A stretch of DNA of 64,000 nt from Halomonas chromatireducens (GCF_001545155.1 NZ_CP014226.1:2772387-2836386), one strand, 5' to 3'; shown: positions 1 to 9,237, counted from the first letter of the stretch. The notes: generated by a model from the letters alone, not told the origin. A program made the numbers and translations.

Positions 1-1402
1 GCCGCGCCGCCTGTGGCTCAGCGTCCAGCCTGGCCCCCTGCAACTGCCCGTGCAGTCGCGTGTTGTCGTGATTCAGCAACGGATGCTCGGCCGTCAGCAG
101 GACCCGGTCACTCTCCGCCTCATGCCGCGCCGCGATCGCCGGCAGGACATTGACTGCCTGAATCCGCTGCCGCCTGAATCCCTGCCCCTCGGCTCGAATC
201 ACCAGTTGGGCCGTTCCGGTCAACGCCGGTGCCGGCAAGGTCCCGGTGAAGCGATCGGCCGCCTGCTCGAGCACCACCGCCGACTGGGTCGAACCCTTGT
301 CGTCATGCAGTATCGCGGTCATCTCCAGATGCGCCGGCAAGGCGTCCTGGCCCAGCACCTCCCCGTCATGAGTCAGCCAGGCTTCCAGTGGCACGTCGAA
401 ACCCAAGTATAGCGTGCCGGGTATGCCGCCGGTCTGCAGGCTCAATGGTGAGACGATGGTGATCCGGCTATCCTTGTTCACCCCCCCTTCCAGGCGCCAC
501 TGCCCCGGCATGGGGTCAGGGACCTGGATCAGGTCGTAGCGCGATTCGCTTCGCCAGGTGGCGCCATCAGGGGGAGCCTCCACCGTGAATCGTCTGCCAT
601 CCGGTGCGATCAGAACCGCCGGCGACCGCTCGCGGCCTTCGGCCTCATCCGGCGCTTTGCGAAACAGCAAGGCAGTGAAGCCATCGAGGCCGGGCTCGAC
701 GAGAAATTGATCGTCGGTCAAAGGCAGGCGATCGCTAGGGAAGATACGGTCGAAGATATTGAGGAAAGCGCCCAGCAGCGCATCGGGGCTCTCGACCGGT
801 GCCGACAGGCCGCCGGTCTGCTGGGACAGGCGCTCCACCAGGTCCAGGTCGGCCTCGTCGGAGAAGGCAATGGCATGAATCGCGACGTCACCGGCGGTCA
901 GACGAGGACCAAGGGATTCCAGCAGTGTCCGACGGGAGACATCGTCGATGCCCGGCTTGGCACCGAGCCTCGGGGACAGGTCGATCACTCCATCGGTCAG
1001 CAGCACCAGATGGCGATGACCGTCGGTTTCGGGAGCCGCCGCCTCACGAATGGCGGACTCGATGTCGGTGAACTGCTGATACTCCACCAGCCGGGGCGAC
1101 AGCGACATCGCCTGTTCTCGCCAGGCGGAAGTCACCGGCCCCAGGGGGAGTGGATTCTCCACACGCTCACCGAAGGTCCAGACGCCGGCTCTCGCCCCGC
1201 TGGGTAGCAAGGCCACCAGCAATTCCAGCGCTTCCGCCGCCAGCTGCTCCGGATCGTTATGGCGCATGCTGCCGGAAACGTCGATGATCACCCTGACGTC
1301 CGGCCGCTCCTCCAGAGGGGCCGCAGGAAGGCTACCCGACAGCAACGCTGGACCCAGCAGCACTGCCAGCCAAAGCCAGCTCTTATGCAACACCCTCCCC
1401 AT
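1..1402 (-). CDS. von Willebrand factor A domain protein, exported (3' end beyond window)
   Basis: I translated the minus strand directly; the frame is open from an ATG at 1402 to the window edge, so about 467 residues are visible and the C-terminus is missing. Residues 1-28 form a signal peptide (basic start, Leu-rich core, ending SLPAAP). A VWA domain follows, with the metal-site motif DVSGS near residue 41, RHNDPEQ just after it, and LLTDG later. The part after about residue 230 looks like beta-sandwich repeats, which could bind ligands or span an envelope layer. The start lies 10 bp after the stop of an upstream membrane-protein gene on the same strand, so they are probably co-transcribed. 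The substrate is unknown. Such proteins usually mediate protein contacts or act in secretion or surface attachment. Confidence 0.8.
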   Translation of the reverse strand, partial: MGRVLHKSWLWLAVLLGPALLSGSLPAAPLEERPDVRVIIDVSGSMRHNDPEQLAAEALELLVALLPSGARAGVWTFGERVENPLPLGPVTSAWREQAMSLSPRLVEYQQFTDIESAIREAAAPETDGHRHLVLLTDGVIDLSPRLGAKPGIDDVSRRTLLESLGPRLTAGDVAIHAIAFSDEADLDLVERLSQQTGGLSAPVESPDALLGAFLNIFDRIFPSDRLPLTDDQFLVEPGLDGFTALLFRKAPDEAEGRERSPAVLIAPDGRRFTVEAPPDGATWRSESRYDLIQVPDPMPGQWRLEGGVNKDSRITIVSPLSLQTGGIPGTLYLGFDVPLEAWLTHDGEVLGQDALPAHLEMTAILHDDKGSTQSAVVLEQAADRFTGTLPAPALTGTAQLVIRAEGQGFRRQRIQAVNVLPAIAARHEAESDRVLLTAEHPLLNHDNTRLHGQLQGARLDAEPQAAR

Positions 1403-1412
1403 CGGGGGCTCC

Positions 1413-1862
1413 CTAGCCGATCATCGGCTCACGGCGCTCGCGCGGCTCACGGGATTGTCTTCCGTCGCGGCCATCACGCCCATTGTTATCGTCATCGTCG
1501 ATTTGTGCATACTCATCGGCCGGCCGCAACATCCACCATTGCAGTAACCCAACGGCGATGCCCAGGCCGGCGCCGGCCGCCACCAGTAGCGCGGATGACA
1601 TCATGGCCGCGCTATTGCGTTCAAGAAAGGCAACGGCTGCCACCACCACGGCCGGCGCCATCCCGGTATAGAATTCACCTTCCTCCACCAGCGGCAAGCG
1701 GAAGCGAGTAGGCACCCAGAGTATGCCCGCCACCGCCCAGGTGATCGGCAGGCGTAAAATGCGCGGCAGGAAGGCCAACCCCAGATAGCCGGTGACGAGT
1801 ATCACCAGCGACAAACCCAGATAGGTCAGCCATAGTAGGGACATCGAATCGGTCGTCAGCAT
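1413..1862 (-). CDS. small multi-spanning membrane protein of unknown function
   Basis: About 149 residues. The chosen start is the ATG at 1862 (reading MLTTDSM), preceded by GAGG at good spacing; the open frame runs further upstream only from a TTG. There are three hydrophobic stretches, near residues 8-30, 35-52 and 65-105, followed by a charged tail rich in D, N and R (DDDDNNGRDGRDGR) that probably lies in the cytoplasm. I do not recognise a family. It sits directly upstream of the VWA-domain gene on the same strand with a 10 bp gap, so the two probably work together, for example as a membrane partner of the exported VWA protein. It diverges from oligopeptidase B, with 50 bp between the two starts. 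Confidence 0.6.
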   Translation of the reverse strand: MLTTDSMSLLWLTYLGLSLVILVTGYLGLAFLPRILRLPITWAVAGILWVPTRFRLPLVEEGEFYTGMAPAVVVAAVAFLERNSAAMMSSALLVAAGAGLGIAVGLLQWWMLRPADEYAQIDDDDNNGRDGRDGRQSREPRERREPMIG

Positions 1863-1912
1863 CGATACCTCATTTTCAGCGCCACGGCCCGCCAAGAGAC
1901 GGACCGCACAGG

Positions 1913-4063
1913 ATGGAATTCGTTATAGAGTATGGTACACGCGACCCAATGAAAGCACAGCTACCCCGTAACACCAGCGATGCGTTGTCAGCCGATGGAC
2001 ACCCCCCTTCCCCCGTCAGCCGTTTTCGTCGAACCGACGATCCAGAATGGCACTGGCTGGAGAATCGTGACGACCCTGACGTCAGCGCCTTCCTCGAGGC
2101 GGCCAACCGGGAATCCCGCGCCTGGCTGATGCCACTCGACGGCCTGGTGGAGCGCCTCTACCACGGCCACCTTGCGCGCCGGGAGCTGGCGGTCCATGGC
2201 CTGCGAACGGCACTGGACCATCACACCTACTGGAGCGAGACTGCGGCCGATGCCGACTACCCGGTCTGGTGGCGCCACCCCAACGGCCGCGAGCAGGACG
2301 CCGTCCCCTTTCTCGACCTGCATGCCCGGGCGGAGCAGCAGCGGTTCCTCGAACTCGGCGATATGGCACTGTCGCCGGACGAGTGCTGGCTTGCCTGGAC
2401 CGAGGATATCAGCGGAGATGAGCGCTACACACTCTATATCAAGCACCTGCCACACGGCGAGCCGGTTGCCCTGCTCGATGACATCGCCTCGGAACTGAGC
2501 TGGGCGGAGGATAATCGTACGCTGCTCTTCACCCGGTTCGATGCGACCCAGCGCCCGGACAGCATCTGGCGGCTGCCCCTACGCCTGGATGCCGGCGTCG
2601 CCCCCCGGGCGGATGAGCCGATATGCATGCTGCAGGAAGCGGATCCAGAGTTCTGGGTCGGCCTGGGCAAGACACGCTCACGGGAGTGGCTGGTGCTGGA
2701 CAGCGCCTCCAAGGACACCAGCGAATGCCATCTGGTCCCCGCCAGGGACCCCACCGCCGCTCCTCGCTGCTTCCGGCCACGAGAAAAAGGCGTGGAGTAC
2801 GGCGTTGAACACCGCCCCGGCCACTTCTACGTCCTGCATAACCGTGACGCCCCGCACTTCCGCCTGGACAGGCTGGACGAAGCCCAGCCCGATGGTGCCT
2901 GGCAGCCACTGGTAGCACACCGCGACGAGGCCACGCTTGAGGGCGTCGATGCCTTTGCCTGGGGTCTGGTAGTCACCGAACGCGACCACAATGAAGCGCA
3001 GGTCCATGTGCGTATCATCGAACTCGATCAACATCATGTCGCAACACGTGATGAACGGCTGCCACTGCCCGAGTCCCCTTGCAGCCTGATGCTGGGGGAT
3101 GTGCCTCACTTCGCCAGCCGCCGCCTGCGCTTGCGTGAAGAATCCTTCGTCATGCCGGTTCGCTGGCTCGAGCACGAACTGGACAGTGGCGAACGCCGGG
3201 TAGTGAAGACCCAGGCGATCCATGGCGACCTGCAGCCCAACGATCTCGCTTGTCAGCGAATCTGGGCCACGGCCCACGATGGCGAACGCATCCCCGTCTC
3301 GGTGGTGATGCGTGCCGACCTGGCCGGGCGGCCGCTTCCCACGCTGCTCTACGGCTATGGGGCCTATGGCGAGGTGCTCGACCCCTGGTTCTCGGTGGCC
3401 CGCCTCGAGCTGCTCAGCCGCGGCATGGCATTTGCCGTTGCCCATGTTCGCGGCGGCGGCGACCGCGGTGAGCCCTGGTATCTCGCCGGCAAGATGGAGC
3501 ACAAGGAGAACAGCTTCCGTGACTTCCTGGCCGCCCGAAATGCCCTGGTCGATCAGGGCTTCAGCGATGGGGAGCGCATCGCGGCATACGGCGCCAGTGC
3601 AGGAGGCCTACTGGTGGGCGCCAGCCTAAACCTGGCCCCCGAAGCCTTCTGCGCCGCAGTTCTGGACGTGCCCTTCGTCGATGTCCTGCGCACCATGGAA
3701 AACCCTGACCTGCCGCTGACAACAGCCGAGTACACGGAGTGGGGCAACCCCGATATCCCGGACATGCGTCGACATATCCGCAGCTACTCCCCCCTCGACA
3801 ACCTTTCTGCCCAGCCCTACCCGGCCCTGTTCCTTCAGGGCAGCTGGCACGACTCCCGGGTGCCCTACTGGGAGCCCGCCAAGCTCTACGCTCGCGTCAC
3901 CGAGCTGGGTTCGGCCCGCGGGCCCGTGCTGCTTCGCACCGACATGGATGCCGGCCATGGCGGCGCCTCTGGCCGGTTCAAGGCATGGCACGACAATGCC
4001 CGCCAGGATGCCTTCATTCTCTGGGCGCTGGGGCTGGCTGCCAGGAATACGCAGGGGGGTTGA
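1913..4063 (+). CDS. ptrB: oligopeptidase B-type prolyl oligopeptidase (family S9)
   Basis: A cytosolic serine peptidase that cuts short peptides, in oligopeptidase B after Arg or Lys. The N-terminal half is a seven-bladed beta-propeller (for example DISGDERYTLYIKHL). The C-terminal half is an alpha/beta hydrolase. The nucleophile elbow GASAGG places Ser at residue 562, the Asp in WHDSRVPYWEP is about 647 and the His in GHGG about 682. The spacing equals that of E. coli PtrB with an N-terminal extension of about 30 residues. The extension may be artificial: a second ATG at 1949 (MKAQLPRN) is an alternative start, and neither has a strong ribosome-binding site. The gene is monocistronic and ends 45 bp before the convergent ycgN. 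Confidence 0.93.
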   Translation: MEFVIEYGTRDPMKAQLPRNTSDALSADGHPPSPVSRFRRTDDPEWHWLENRDDPDVSAFLEAANRESRAWLMPLDGLVERLYHGHLARRELAVHGLRTALDHHTYWSETAADADYPVWWRHPNGREQDAVPFLDLHARAEQQRFLELGDMALSPDECWLAWTEDISGDERYTLYIKHLPHGEPVALLDDIASELSWAEDNRTLLFTRFDATQRPDSIWRLPLRLDAGVAPRADEPICMLQEADPEFWVGLGKTRSREWLVLDSASKDTSECHLVPARDPTAAPRCFRPREKGVEYGVEHRPGHFYVLHNRDAPHFRLDRLDEAQPDGAWQPLVAHRDEATLEGVDAFAWGLVVTERDHNEAQVHVRIIELDQHHVATRDERLPLPESPCSLMLGDVPHFASRRLRLREESFVMPVRWLEHELDSGERRVVKTQAIHGDLQPNDLACQRIWATAHDGERIPVSVVMRADLAGRPLPTLLYGYGAYGEVLDPWFSVARLELLSRGMAFAVAHVRGGGDRGEPWYLAGKMEHKENSFRDFLAARNALVDQGFSDGERIAAYGASAGGLLVGASLNLAPEAFCAAVLDVPFVDVLRTMENPDLPLTTAEYTEWGNPDIPDMRRHIRSYSPLDNLSAQPYPALFLQGSWHDSRVPYWEPAKLYARVTELGSARGPVLLRTDMDAGHGGASGRFKAWHDNARQDAFILWALGLAARNTQGG

Positions 4064-4108
4064 AAGGCTTGCAGAACCAACGACTTCCAGGCGGGACTGG
4101 AGGGGCGA

Positions 4109-4558
4109 TCAGCCGTCAATCGGAAGGATAGCGATGATATGATCTTCCAGCTGTTCTTCCGGCACATCCCGATGGGAGATGGCAAAGCTGCGCACGCTGA
4201 CTCCCTTGCGGTGGACCCGCTCCGGGTCTCCGGAAATCAGCGGATGCCAGCCTGCCAGCTTGCGCCCCTCCGCCACACGGCGATAGGCACAGGACCTGGG
4301 CAACCAGCGAAATTCGTCGATGCGCTGCGGCGTCAGCCGCTCACAGTCCGGCACCCGGGCTTGGCGATTGGCATAGTCGCTGCAGCGGCAGCTATGGATA
4401 TCGAGCAACTCACAGGCCACGCCCAGGACGGCCAGGTCACCGGTGTCGTCGTCCTGGAACTTGAGCAGGCAGCACTGGCCGCAGCCGTCGCACAGGGCCT
4501 CCCACTCTTCAGCGGTGAGCTCCTCGAGCGGGTAGTGCTCCCAGAATCGTTCACGCAT
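4109..4558 (-). CDS. ycgN: YcgN family cysteine-cluster protein (UPF0260)
   Basis: 149 residues, close to the ~150 of E. coli YcgN. The start is the ATG at 4558 (MRERFW); the frame runs further upstream only through a repeat element and is not credible there. The diagnostic CDGCGQCC cluster is near residue 25. Further Cys residues follow in HSCRCSDY, PDCERL and RSCAYR, the pattern of the CxxCxxCC zinc/iron-chelating family. The biochemical role is not established. It is the last gene of the minus-strand set that includes ycgL and rnd, separated from ycgL by a 123 bp repeat element, so expression from the upstream promoter may be modulated there. Confidence 0.9.
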   Translation of the reverse strand: MRERFWEHYPLEELTAEEWEALCDGCGQCCLLKFQDDDTGDLAVLGVACELLDIHSCRCSDYANRQARVPDCERLTPQRIDEFRWLPRSCAYRRVAEGRKLAGWHPLISGDPERVHRKGVSVRSFAISHRDVPEEQLEDHIIAILPIDG

Positions 4559-4567
4559 ATCAATACC

Positions 4568-4690
4568 AACAAATTGGCGAACGGGATGAAGCGCAAGGCG
4601 CCCGAAACGCAGGATCCGGAGCATATGGGGTATATGTGAGGATTCCGAGGATTCGGGCAACATAGCGATTCGCCCGTGCAGCCATTTGTT
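4568..4690. repeat. dispersed intergenic repeat, copy 1 (MITE-like, 123 bp)
   Basis: It begins AACAAATTGG and ends with the inverse, CCATTTGTT, giving imperfect terminal inverted repeats that extend into GCGAACGGG and CGATTCGCCCG. The core GATGAAGCGCAAGGCGCC and the block around GGAGCATATGGGGTATATG recur at 35441-35642 in the same orientation. CATAT/ATATG can form a small hairpin. It separates ycgN from ycgL. No coding capacity is apparent. Mobility by a transposase acting in trans is inference only. Confidence 0.75.
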
Positions 4691-4693
4691 CCA

Positions 4694-5005
4694 TCAATAG
4701 CGTGCCTCGGTGGGAGTCCGATACAGATCCATCAGATACTCCTCCTTGGCCGGCGGCATCTGGAAGTAATACCCCTTCTCGCGAATGGCCGCGATGACAT
4801 CGCTCGCCTTGGCGCGTGCCATCGGCTTGTCCACCGTCAGGATAAGCGTCATGGTCGAAACCGGCTTGCCGAAGCGTTCGAGCAATGCCTCGGGTACCTC
4901 CTTCAAGCCCTGGCGCTTGTCCACGTAGAGATACATCTCCTCCTTGCGAGAACTCTTGAAGATCTCGCACAGCAGCTTGTCGCCTTTCATACGATCATCG
5001 GTCAT
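4694..5005 (-). CDS. ycgL: YcgL domain protein (UPF0745)
   Basis: 103 residues. Recognised by the core around KLLCEIFKSSRKEEMYLYV followed by LKEVPEALLERFGKP and the C-terminal GYYFQMPP, the conserved pattern of the YcgL family, a small alpha/beta fold of unknown function. Its ATG at 5005 overlaps the last 4 bp of rnd, so the two are translationally coupled, an arrangement known in gammaproteobacteria. Coupling to RNase D suggests a role near RNA metabolism, but that is inference from position. A repeat element lies immediately downstream. Confidence 0.92.
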   Translation of the reverse strand: MTDDRMKGDKLLCEIFKSSRKEEMYLYVDKRQGLKEVPEALLERFGKPVSTMTLILTVDKPMARAKASDVIAAIREKGYYFQMPPAKEEYLMDLYRTPTEARY

Positions 5006-6132
5006 GACGCATTCACCTCGGAGAGCACACTTTCAAGGGCCTCGGCAAGGCACTCGCCCCGCCACCCACCCGGCAAGGGCAGTACCTCCCCCTTCAGGTC
5101 CGCGGTCACCATGGCCTCGAGCTCGCGGCGGCGCAGCAACACCTCCGGCGCCAGGCCCAGCCGCTCAGCCTCACCGTTGACCACCCGCTTTAGCGCCTTG
5201 AGACGTCGCTTGAAGGCCGGATCCATGGGGGAAGGCAACTCGGGGGGGAGGGTTTCACCCTCTGCCTCCCGAGCCTGTTTCACCAGCGAAAGGAAGGTGT
5301 CACCGTCGCGCTTGATCAGCCCCGGCTTGATATCTTCGACTTCGGCCAACTGGTAACGGTTCTCGGGCATGCGCTCGGCGATGCCATGGAGGACTCGGTC
5401 ATTGACCAGCCACCCCCGCGGCAGGTTGCGACGCCGTGCCTCGCCTTCCCGCCATATCGTCAACAGACGGTAGGCCTCTATCTGACGAGGCGAGAGCCGC
5501 CACAGCTGGCGATTTCGGAGATACCACTGCCCATCCGCCCCTTCACTGCGTAACGCCTGGGCCACCAGCTCGCTGCAGTCGGCCTGCAGCCATTCCATGC
5601 GCCCCAACCGATCGAGAGCCTCTCGCTGGTGCTCCCAGACCTTGAGCAGAAAGACCACGTCCAGGGCCGCATAGAGGCACTGGGATTCGCTCAGCGGACG
5701 TACCAGCCAGTCGGAGCGCGTCTCATCCTTGGGCAGCACTTCACCGGTCCAGTGCTCGACCAGACGCTGATAGCCCATGGCAGCATTTTCTCCCAGCAGG
5801 GATTGGGCGATCTGGGTATCGACCAGTGGCGCCACCGCCCCGCCTGCCCAATGAGCCAGCACTTCCAGATCCTCGCTGCTGGCGTGCAACAGCTTGAGCG
5901 GCCCTTCGCTCAGCAGGCGGCGGAAGGGGTCGGTGCAGTCCACGGCAAGGGGGTCGATCAACCAGGCCGGACCGCCGGCGGAGAACTGGATGAGCGCCGG
6001 CACTGGATGAAAGGTCTTCTCGCGGAAGAACTCGGTATCCAGTGCAATGACCGAGGCATCCGCGACTAGGGCACAGGCGGCGTCGAGCGCCTCGGGCGTA
6101 TCGATCCAGTGTATCTCGGGGGTCAGGGACAT
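5002..6132 (-). CDS. rnd: ribonuclease D
   Basis: 376 residues; trims 3' ends of tRNA and other stable RNA precursors. The DEDD exonuclease domain occupies about residues 1-200: Exo I in ALDTEFFREKTF, Exo II around HASSEDLEVL, and Exo III in YAALDVVFLLKVW, where a Tyr precedes the last acidic residue (DEDDy type). An HRDC-type domain follows (SPRQIEAYRLLTIWREGEA) and then a second helical domain to the end. The length matches E. coli RNase D (375). ycgL overlaps its 3' end, and recR lies 29 bp upstream on the same strand, so the gene probably belongs to the dnaX-recR transcript. Confidence 0.95.
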   Translation of the reverse strand: MSLTPEIHWIDTPEALDAACALVADASVIALDTEFFREKTFHPVPALIQFSAGGPAWLIDPLAVDCTDPFRRLLSEGPLKLLHASSEDLEVLAHWAGGAVAPLVDTQIAQSLLGENAAMGYQRLVEHWTGEVLPKDETRSDWLVRPLSESQCLYAALDVVFLLKVWEHQREALDRLGRMEWLQADCSELVAQALRSEGADGQWYLRNRQLWRLSPRQIEAYRLLTIWREGEARRRNLPRGWLVNDRVLHGIAERMPENRYQLAEVEDIKPGLIKRDGDTFLSLVKQAREAEGETLPPELPSPMDPAFKRRLKALKRVVNGEAERLGLAPEVLLRRRELEAMVTADLKGEVLPLPGGWRGECLAEALESVLSEVNAS

Positions 6133-6161
6133 GCAGTCATCCGGCAGTTTAGGGAAGTGAA

Positions 6162-6770
6162 TCAGTCGCCGCGAAACGGCAGGCGACCATTGAACGCGCG
6201 GCTGAGCGTACCACCATCGACGTATTCCAGCTCGCCACCCATGGGCATGCCATAGGCAAGCCGTGACAGCGACACCCCATATCGCTCGGTCAGTTGAGCG
6301 GCGATGTAGTGAGCCGTCGCTTCGCCCTCCACGGTTGGATTGGTTGCCAGGATAACCTCCACTACCCCGCCCTCGGCCACACGCGCTTCGAGCTGTTCCA
6401 GGCCGATATCTTCCGGGCCGATGCCATCCAACGGCGACAGATGGCCATGGAGCACAAAATAGCGCCCGCGGTAGCCACCGGCCTCCTCGATGGCCAGCTG
6501 GTCGGCGGGAGACTCCACCACACAGAGCAATGAGTCATCTCGCCGTCCGCTGGAACAGATGGAGCAGATCTCTTCTTCCGTGAGCGTGCGGCAGCGCCGG
6601 CAGTAGCCGACCTCTTCCAGCGCCTGATCCAGCACCGCTGCCAGGCGACGGCCGCCGTCACGGTCACGCTCGAGCAGATGCATGGCCATGCGCTGCGCGG
6701 TCTTGGGGCCGACGCCGGGCAGGACGCGCAGCGACTCCATCAGTCTCTCGACAAGGGGAGAAAAGCTCAT
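6162..6770 (-). CDS. recR: recombination mediator protein RecR
   Basis: 202 residues, the usual size. Acts with RecF and RecO to load RecA on gapped single-stranded DNA. In order: a helix-hairpin-helix near the N-terminus ([17 protein letters not shown]), a zinc finger CRRC...CSIC at about residues 57-72, a Toprim domain ([18 protein letters not shown], then [20 protein letters not shown]), and a C-terminal [19 protein letters not shown]. The ATG at 6770 follows the ybaB stop by 3 bp. The order dnaX-ybaB-recR is the widely conserved bacterial operon and supports all three calls. Confidence 0.97.
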   Translation of the reverse strand: MSFSPLVERLMESLRVLPGVGPKTAQRMAMHLLERDRDGGRRLAAVLDQALEEVGYCRRCRTLTEEEICSICSSGRRDDSLLCVVESPADQLAIEEAGGYRGRYFVLHGHLSPLDGIGPEDIGLEQLEARVAEGGVVEVILATNPTVEGEATAHYIAAQLTERYGVSLSRLAYGMPMGGELEYVDGGTLSRAFNGRLPFRGD

Positions 6771-6773
6771 CGC

Positions 6774-7100
6774 TTAGAAGGGCATCTTGAAGCCCGGCGG
6801 CAGATTAAGCCCCGCCGTCGCCTCCTCCATCTTCGCACGGGAGCTGACTTCCACCTTGCGCACGGCATCGTTCACCGCAGCCGCCAGCAGGTCCTCGAGC
6901 AGCTCCTTGTCCTCCTCCATGACGCTCTGGTCGATATCGACCTTGCTCACGTCATGGCGACCATTCATGGTCACCTTGACCATGCCAGCACCCGCTTCAC
7001 CGGTCACCTCGGCCTTGGCAACCTCTTCCTGAGCGCGCTGCATCTTTTCCTGCATCTCCTGGGCCTGCTTCATCAGGTTGCCCATTCCACCTTTCATCAT
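6774..7100 (-). CDS. ybaB: nucleoid-associated protein YbaB/EbfC
   Basis: 108 residues; a small dimeric DNA-binding protein of the nucleoid. Family features are the Gly/Met-rich start [20 protein letters not shown], a long helix, the strand segment [20 protein letters not shown], and the final helix with [10 protein letters not shown] ending in [12 protein letters not shown]. The length matches E. coli YbaB (109). It lies between dnaX (37 bp upstream) and recR (3 bp downstream) on the same strand, the conserved arrangement. Confidence 0.97.
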   Translation of the reverse strand: MMKGGMGNLMKQAQEMQEKMQRAQEEVAKAEVTGEAGAGMVKVTMNGRHDVSKVDIDQSVMEEDKELLEDLLAAAVNDAVRKVEVSSRAKMEEATAGLNLPPGFKMPF

Positions 7101-7137
7101 GGTCGTTCCTCTCGTTGGCTAAAGCGACTGGTCGGGC

Positions 7138-9237
7138 TCAGGCCCGCTGCGATGCATCTACCGGCTTGACGCTGGAAGTGATGAGGCGTGCACCGAACGT
7201 CTCCTGCAACTGGCGCACGTGCGGATCCCGCTCGAGCGCCTCCACCGCCACGGCATGCCGCTCGGCGGCAATGCGATCGGCACGCTGTCGAGGCGTCTCG
7301 ACCGCCTCCGGCAAGGGCCCCGCCTCGATGATCAACTGTCGCGTCACACCGATACCAGCCAGGGCTTCCCGCACACGCCGAACATGAATCTCGGCATTCA
7401 TGGCGTCCTGGGAGGGGGCCAGCCGAAGTACCAAACGGCTGCCATCGTCGGATTCGACCACACAATGTGCCGCCAGGTTGCGTGTCAGGCCGCCCAGGCC
7501 CAGGGAATCGAAACGCTCAAGCCAGACCGCATGGGTGAAACATGCCGAATCGTCGCCGGTTGCATGCCCCGCCTTCAGCATTTCGGCCGGGGCAGAAGAC
7601 GGCGACGCCGACGGCGAATCCAGGTCCTCGACGCCAGCCGGCTCGGGAATCACAGCGGGCCTGGAAACGGCCGACTCTGGACCGGCAACGACAGACGCCT
7701 CGGCAGTCGAAAGCGGAGCCGGAGCGGCGGCGATGGCCACCTCGCCCTCCTTCTCGCTTTCCTTTTCCCTTTCCCTTTCCTTCTCATTCTCCGCCGGTCT
7801 CGGCGCCGCCTCCCGGCCCTGGTTCAGACCGTCAGCCACGGTGGGAGGTGCCGTGGAGGCCTCCGGTAACGCTTCCTCCCAGGGCGGCGGCGCTTCGAAC
7901 CGATCCTGCGCCATCGGCGGCTCGGGAGTCGGCGCGAGATTCGCATGGTCCCCGGCATCCGGCAGGCCGTCCTCGCCTCTTGCAGCATCGGGGAGGCCTG
8001 CGCCCTCCCTCCCTGCCGCGGCGGGCGCCTCGTCAGGCGGAGGGCTGCCCGAAGGCCCGGCTCCGGCAGCCGATGGAGTGACGGGGCCGGGCTCCCCCCG
8101 CAGCGGCAGCGGCGTTTTCGCCGGCTGAGGCACGCCCTGGGGACGAAAGGCCAGCATGCGCAGCAAGGTCATCTCCAGGGCGGTGCGCAGGTCTGGGGCA
8201 TGCGCCATGTCGCCGCGACCCTGGATACCGATCTGGTAGTAGAGCTGGATGTCCTCGGGGGTGAAGCGTGCGGCCAGTGCCAGCAGCAGATCCCGGTCGC
8301 CATGGCCATTGTCCAGCGCGCCGGGCACCATCTGGGCCACCGCCAGGCGGTGCAGGACACCGGTGACATCGTCGAGCACCGCTGCGAAGTCCGGCCCCTG
8401 TTCCGCCAGTTGGGACACCTCATTGAGCACACGGGCCGCATCGACCTCAGCCAGCGCCTCGACCAGCGCCACCACATGACGGTGGTCCAGGGTACCCAGC
8501 ATGGCGGCCACATCGGCGTGGCAAATCTGTCCCTGGCCAAAGGCGATGGCCTGGTCGGTCAGGCTCATGGCATCGCGCATGGAGCCATCGGCCGCCTTGC
8601 CCAGCAGCCACAGCGCACTCTCCTCGAAGCCAACCTGTTCCGCCTCGAGCACCTTGGCCAGGTGTTCGACGATGCGCTCGGGCGGCATGTTCTTGAGCGT
8701 GAACTGAAGGCAGCGCGACAACACCGTCGGCGGCAACTTCTGAGGGTCGGTGGTGGCAAGCAGGAACTTGACGTGGGGCGGCGGCTCTTCGAGGGTCTTG
8801 AGCAGGGCATTGAAGCTGCTGGTGGAGAGCATGTGTACCTCATCGATGAGATACACCTTGTAGCGCCCCTGGGTCGGCGCATACTGCACGTTGTCGAGCA
8901 GTTCGCGGGTGTCCTCCACCTTGGTACGCGAGGCGGCATCGACCTCGATCAGGTCGACGAAGCGCCCCTCGTCGATGGCCCGGCAGCTATCACACTCGCC
9001 ACAGGGGGTCGATGTCACGCCCTCCTCGCCATGGCCCTTTGCCGTACAGTTGAGGCACTTGGCAAGTATTCTTGCCAGTGTTGTCTTGCCGACCCCCCGG
9101 GTGCCGGTGAAAAGGTAGGCGTGGTGCAGGCGACCCTGATCGAGTGCATTGACCAGCGCTCGCTGGACATGCTCCTGCCCGACCAGTTCATGGAAAGTGC
9201 GAGGCCGCCACTTGCGGGCCAGAACCTGATAGCTCAT
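7138..9237 (-). CDS. dnaX: DNA polymerase III subunit gamma/tau
   Basis: 699 residues from the ATG at 9237 (MSYQVLARKWRPRTF); the open frame extends upstream to 9552 without plausible protein. It is the clamp-loader ATPase and polymerase organiser. Walker A is GTRGVGKT at 45-52. The zinc module uses Cys 64, 79, 82 and 85, with a short insertion compared with E. coli. DEVHMLS is Walker B, followed by the sensor region PPHVKFLLATTDPQKLPPT. After about residue 370 comes a long Pro/Ala/Glu-rich linker with a charged run EKEREREKESEKEGE, then a conserved tau C-terminal domain. I saw no A-rich slippery heptamer like the E. coli gamma frameshift site, so a short gamma form is not supported. Confidence 0.96.
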   Translation of the reverse strand: MSYQVLARKWRPRTFHELVGQEHVQRALVNALDQGRLHHAYLFTGTRGVGKTTLARILAKCLNCTAKGHGEEGVTSTPCGECDSCRAIDEGRFVDLIEVDAASRTKVEDTRELLDNVQYAPTQGRYKVYLIDEVHMLSTSSFNALLKTLEEPPPHVKFLLATTDPQKLPPTVLSRCLQFTLKNMPPERIVEHLAKVLEAEQVGFEESALWLLGKAADGSMRDAMSLTDQAIAFGQGQICHADVAAMLGTLDHRHVVALVEALAEVDAARVLNEVSQLAEQGPDFAAVLDDVTGVLHRLAVAQMVPGALDNGHGDRDLLLALAARFTPEDIQLYYQIGIQGRGDMAHAPDLRTALEMTLLRMLAFRPQGVPQPAKTPLPLRGEPGPVTPSAAGAGPSGSPPPDEAPAAAGREGAGLPDAARGEDGLPDAGDHANLAPTPEPPMAQDRFEAPPPWEEALPEASTAPPTVADGLNQGREAAPRPAENEKEREREKESEKEGEVAIAAAPAPLSTAEASVVAGPESAVSRPAVIPEPAGVEDLDSPSASPSSAPAEMLKAGHATGDDSACFTHAVWLERFDSLGLGGLTRNLAAHCVVESDDGSRLVLRLAPSQDAMNAEIHVRRVREALAGIGVTRQLIIEAGPLPEAVETPRQRADRIAAERHAVAVEALERDPHVRQLQETFGARLITSSVKPVDASQRA

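Noticed and set aside
707..1207. Plus-strand open frame of 166 codons at the left end
   Set aside because: It lies opposite the minus-strand VWA gene, whose signal peptide and metal-site motif are clear; the plus-strand peptide has no recognisable features.
4559..4663. Longer N-terminus for ycgN
   Set aside because: The extra 35 codons lie in the dispersed repeat and give the same kind of peptide (SESSHIPHMLR) as at the other repeat copy.
7138..9237. Classical programmed -1 frameshift in dnaX
   Set aside because: No A-AAA-AAG-type heptamer was seen in the proper region.
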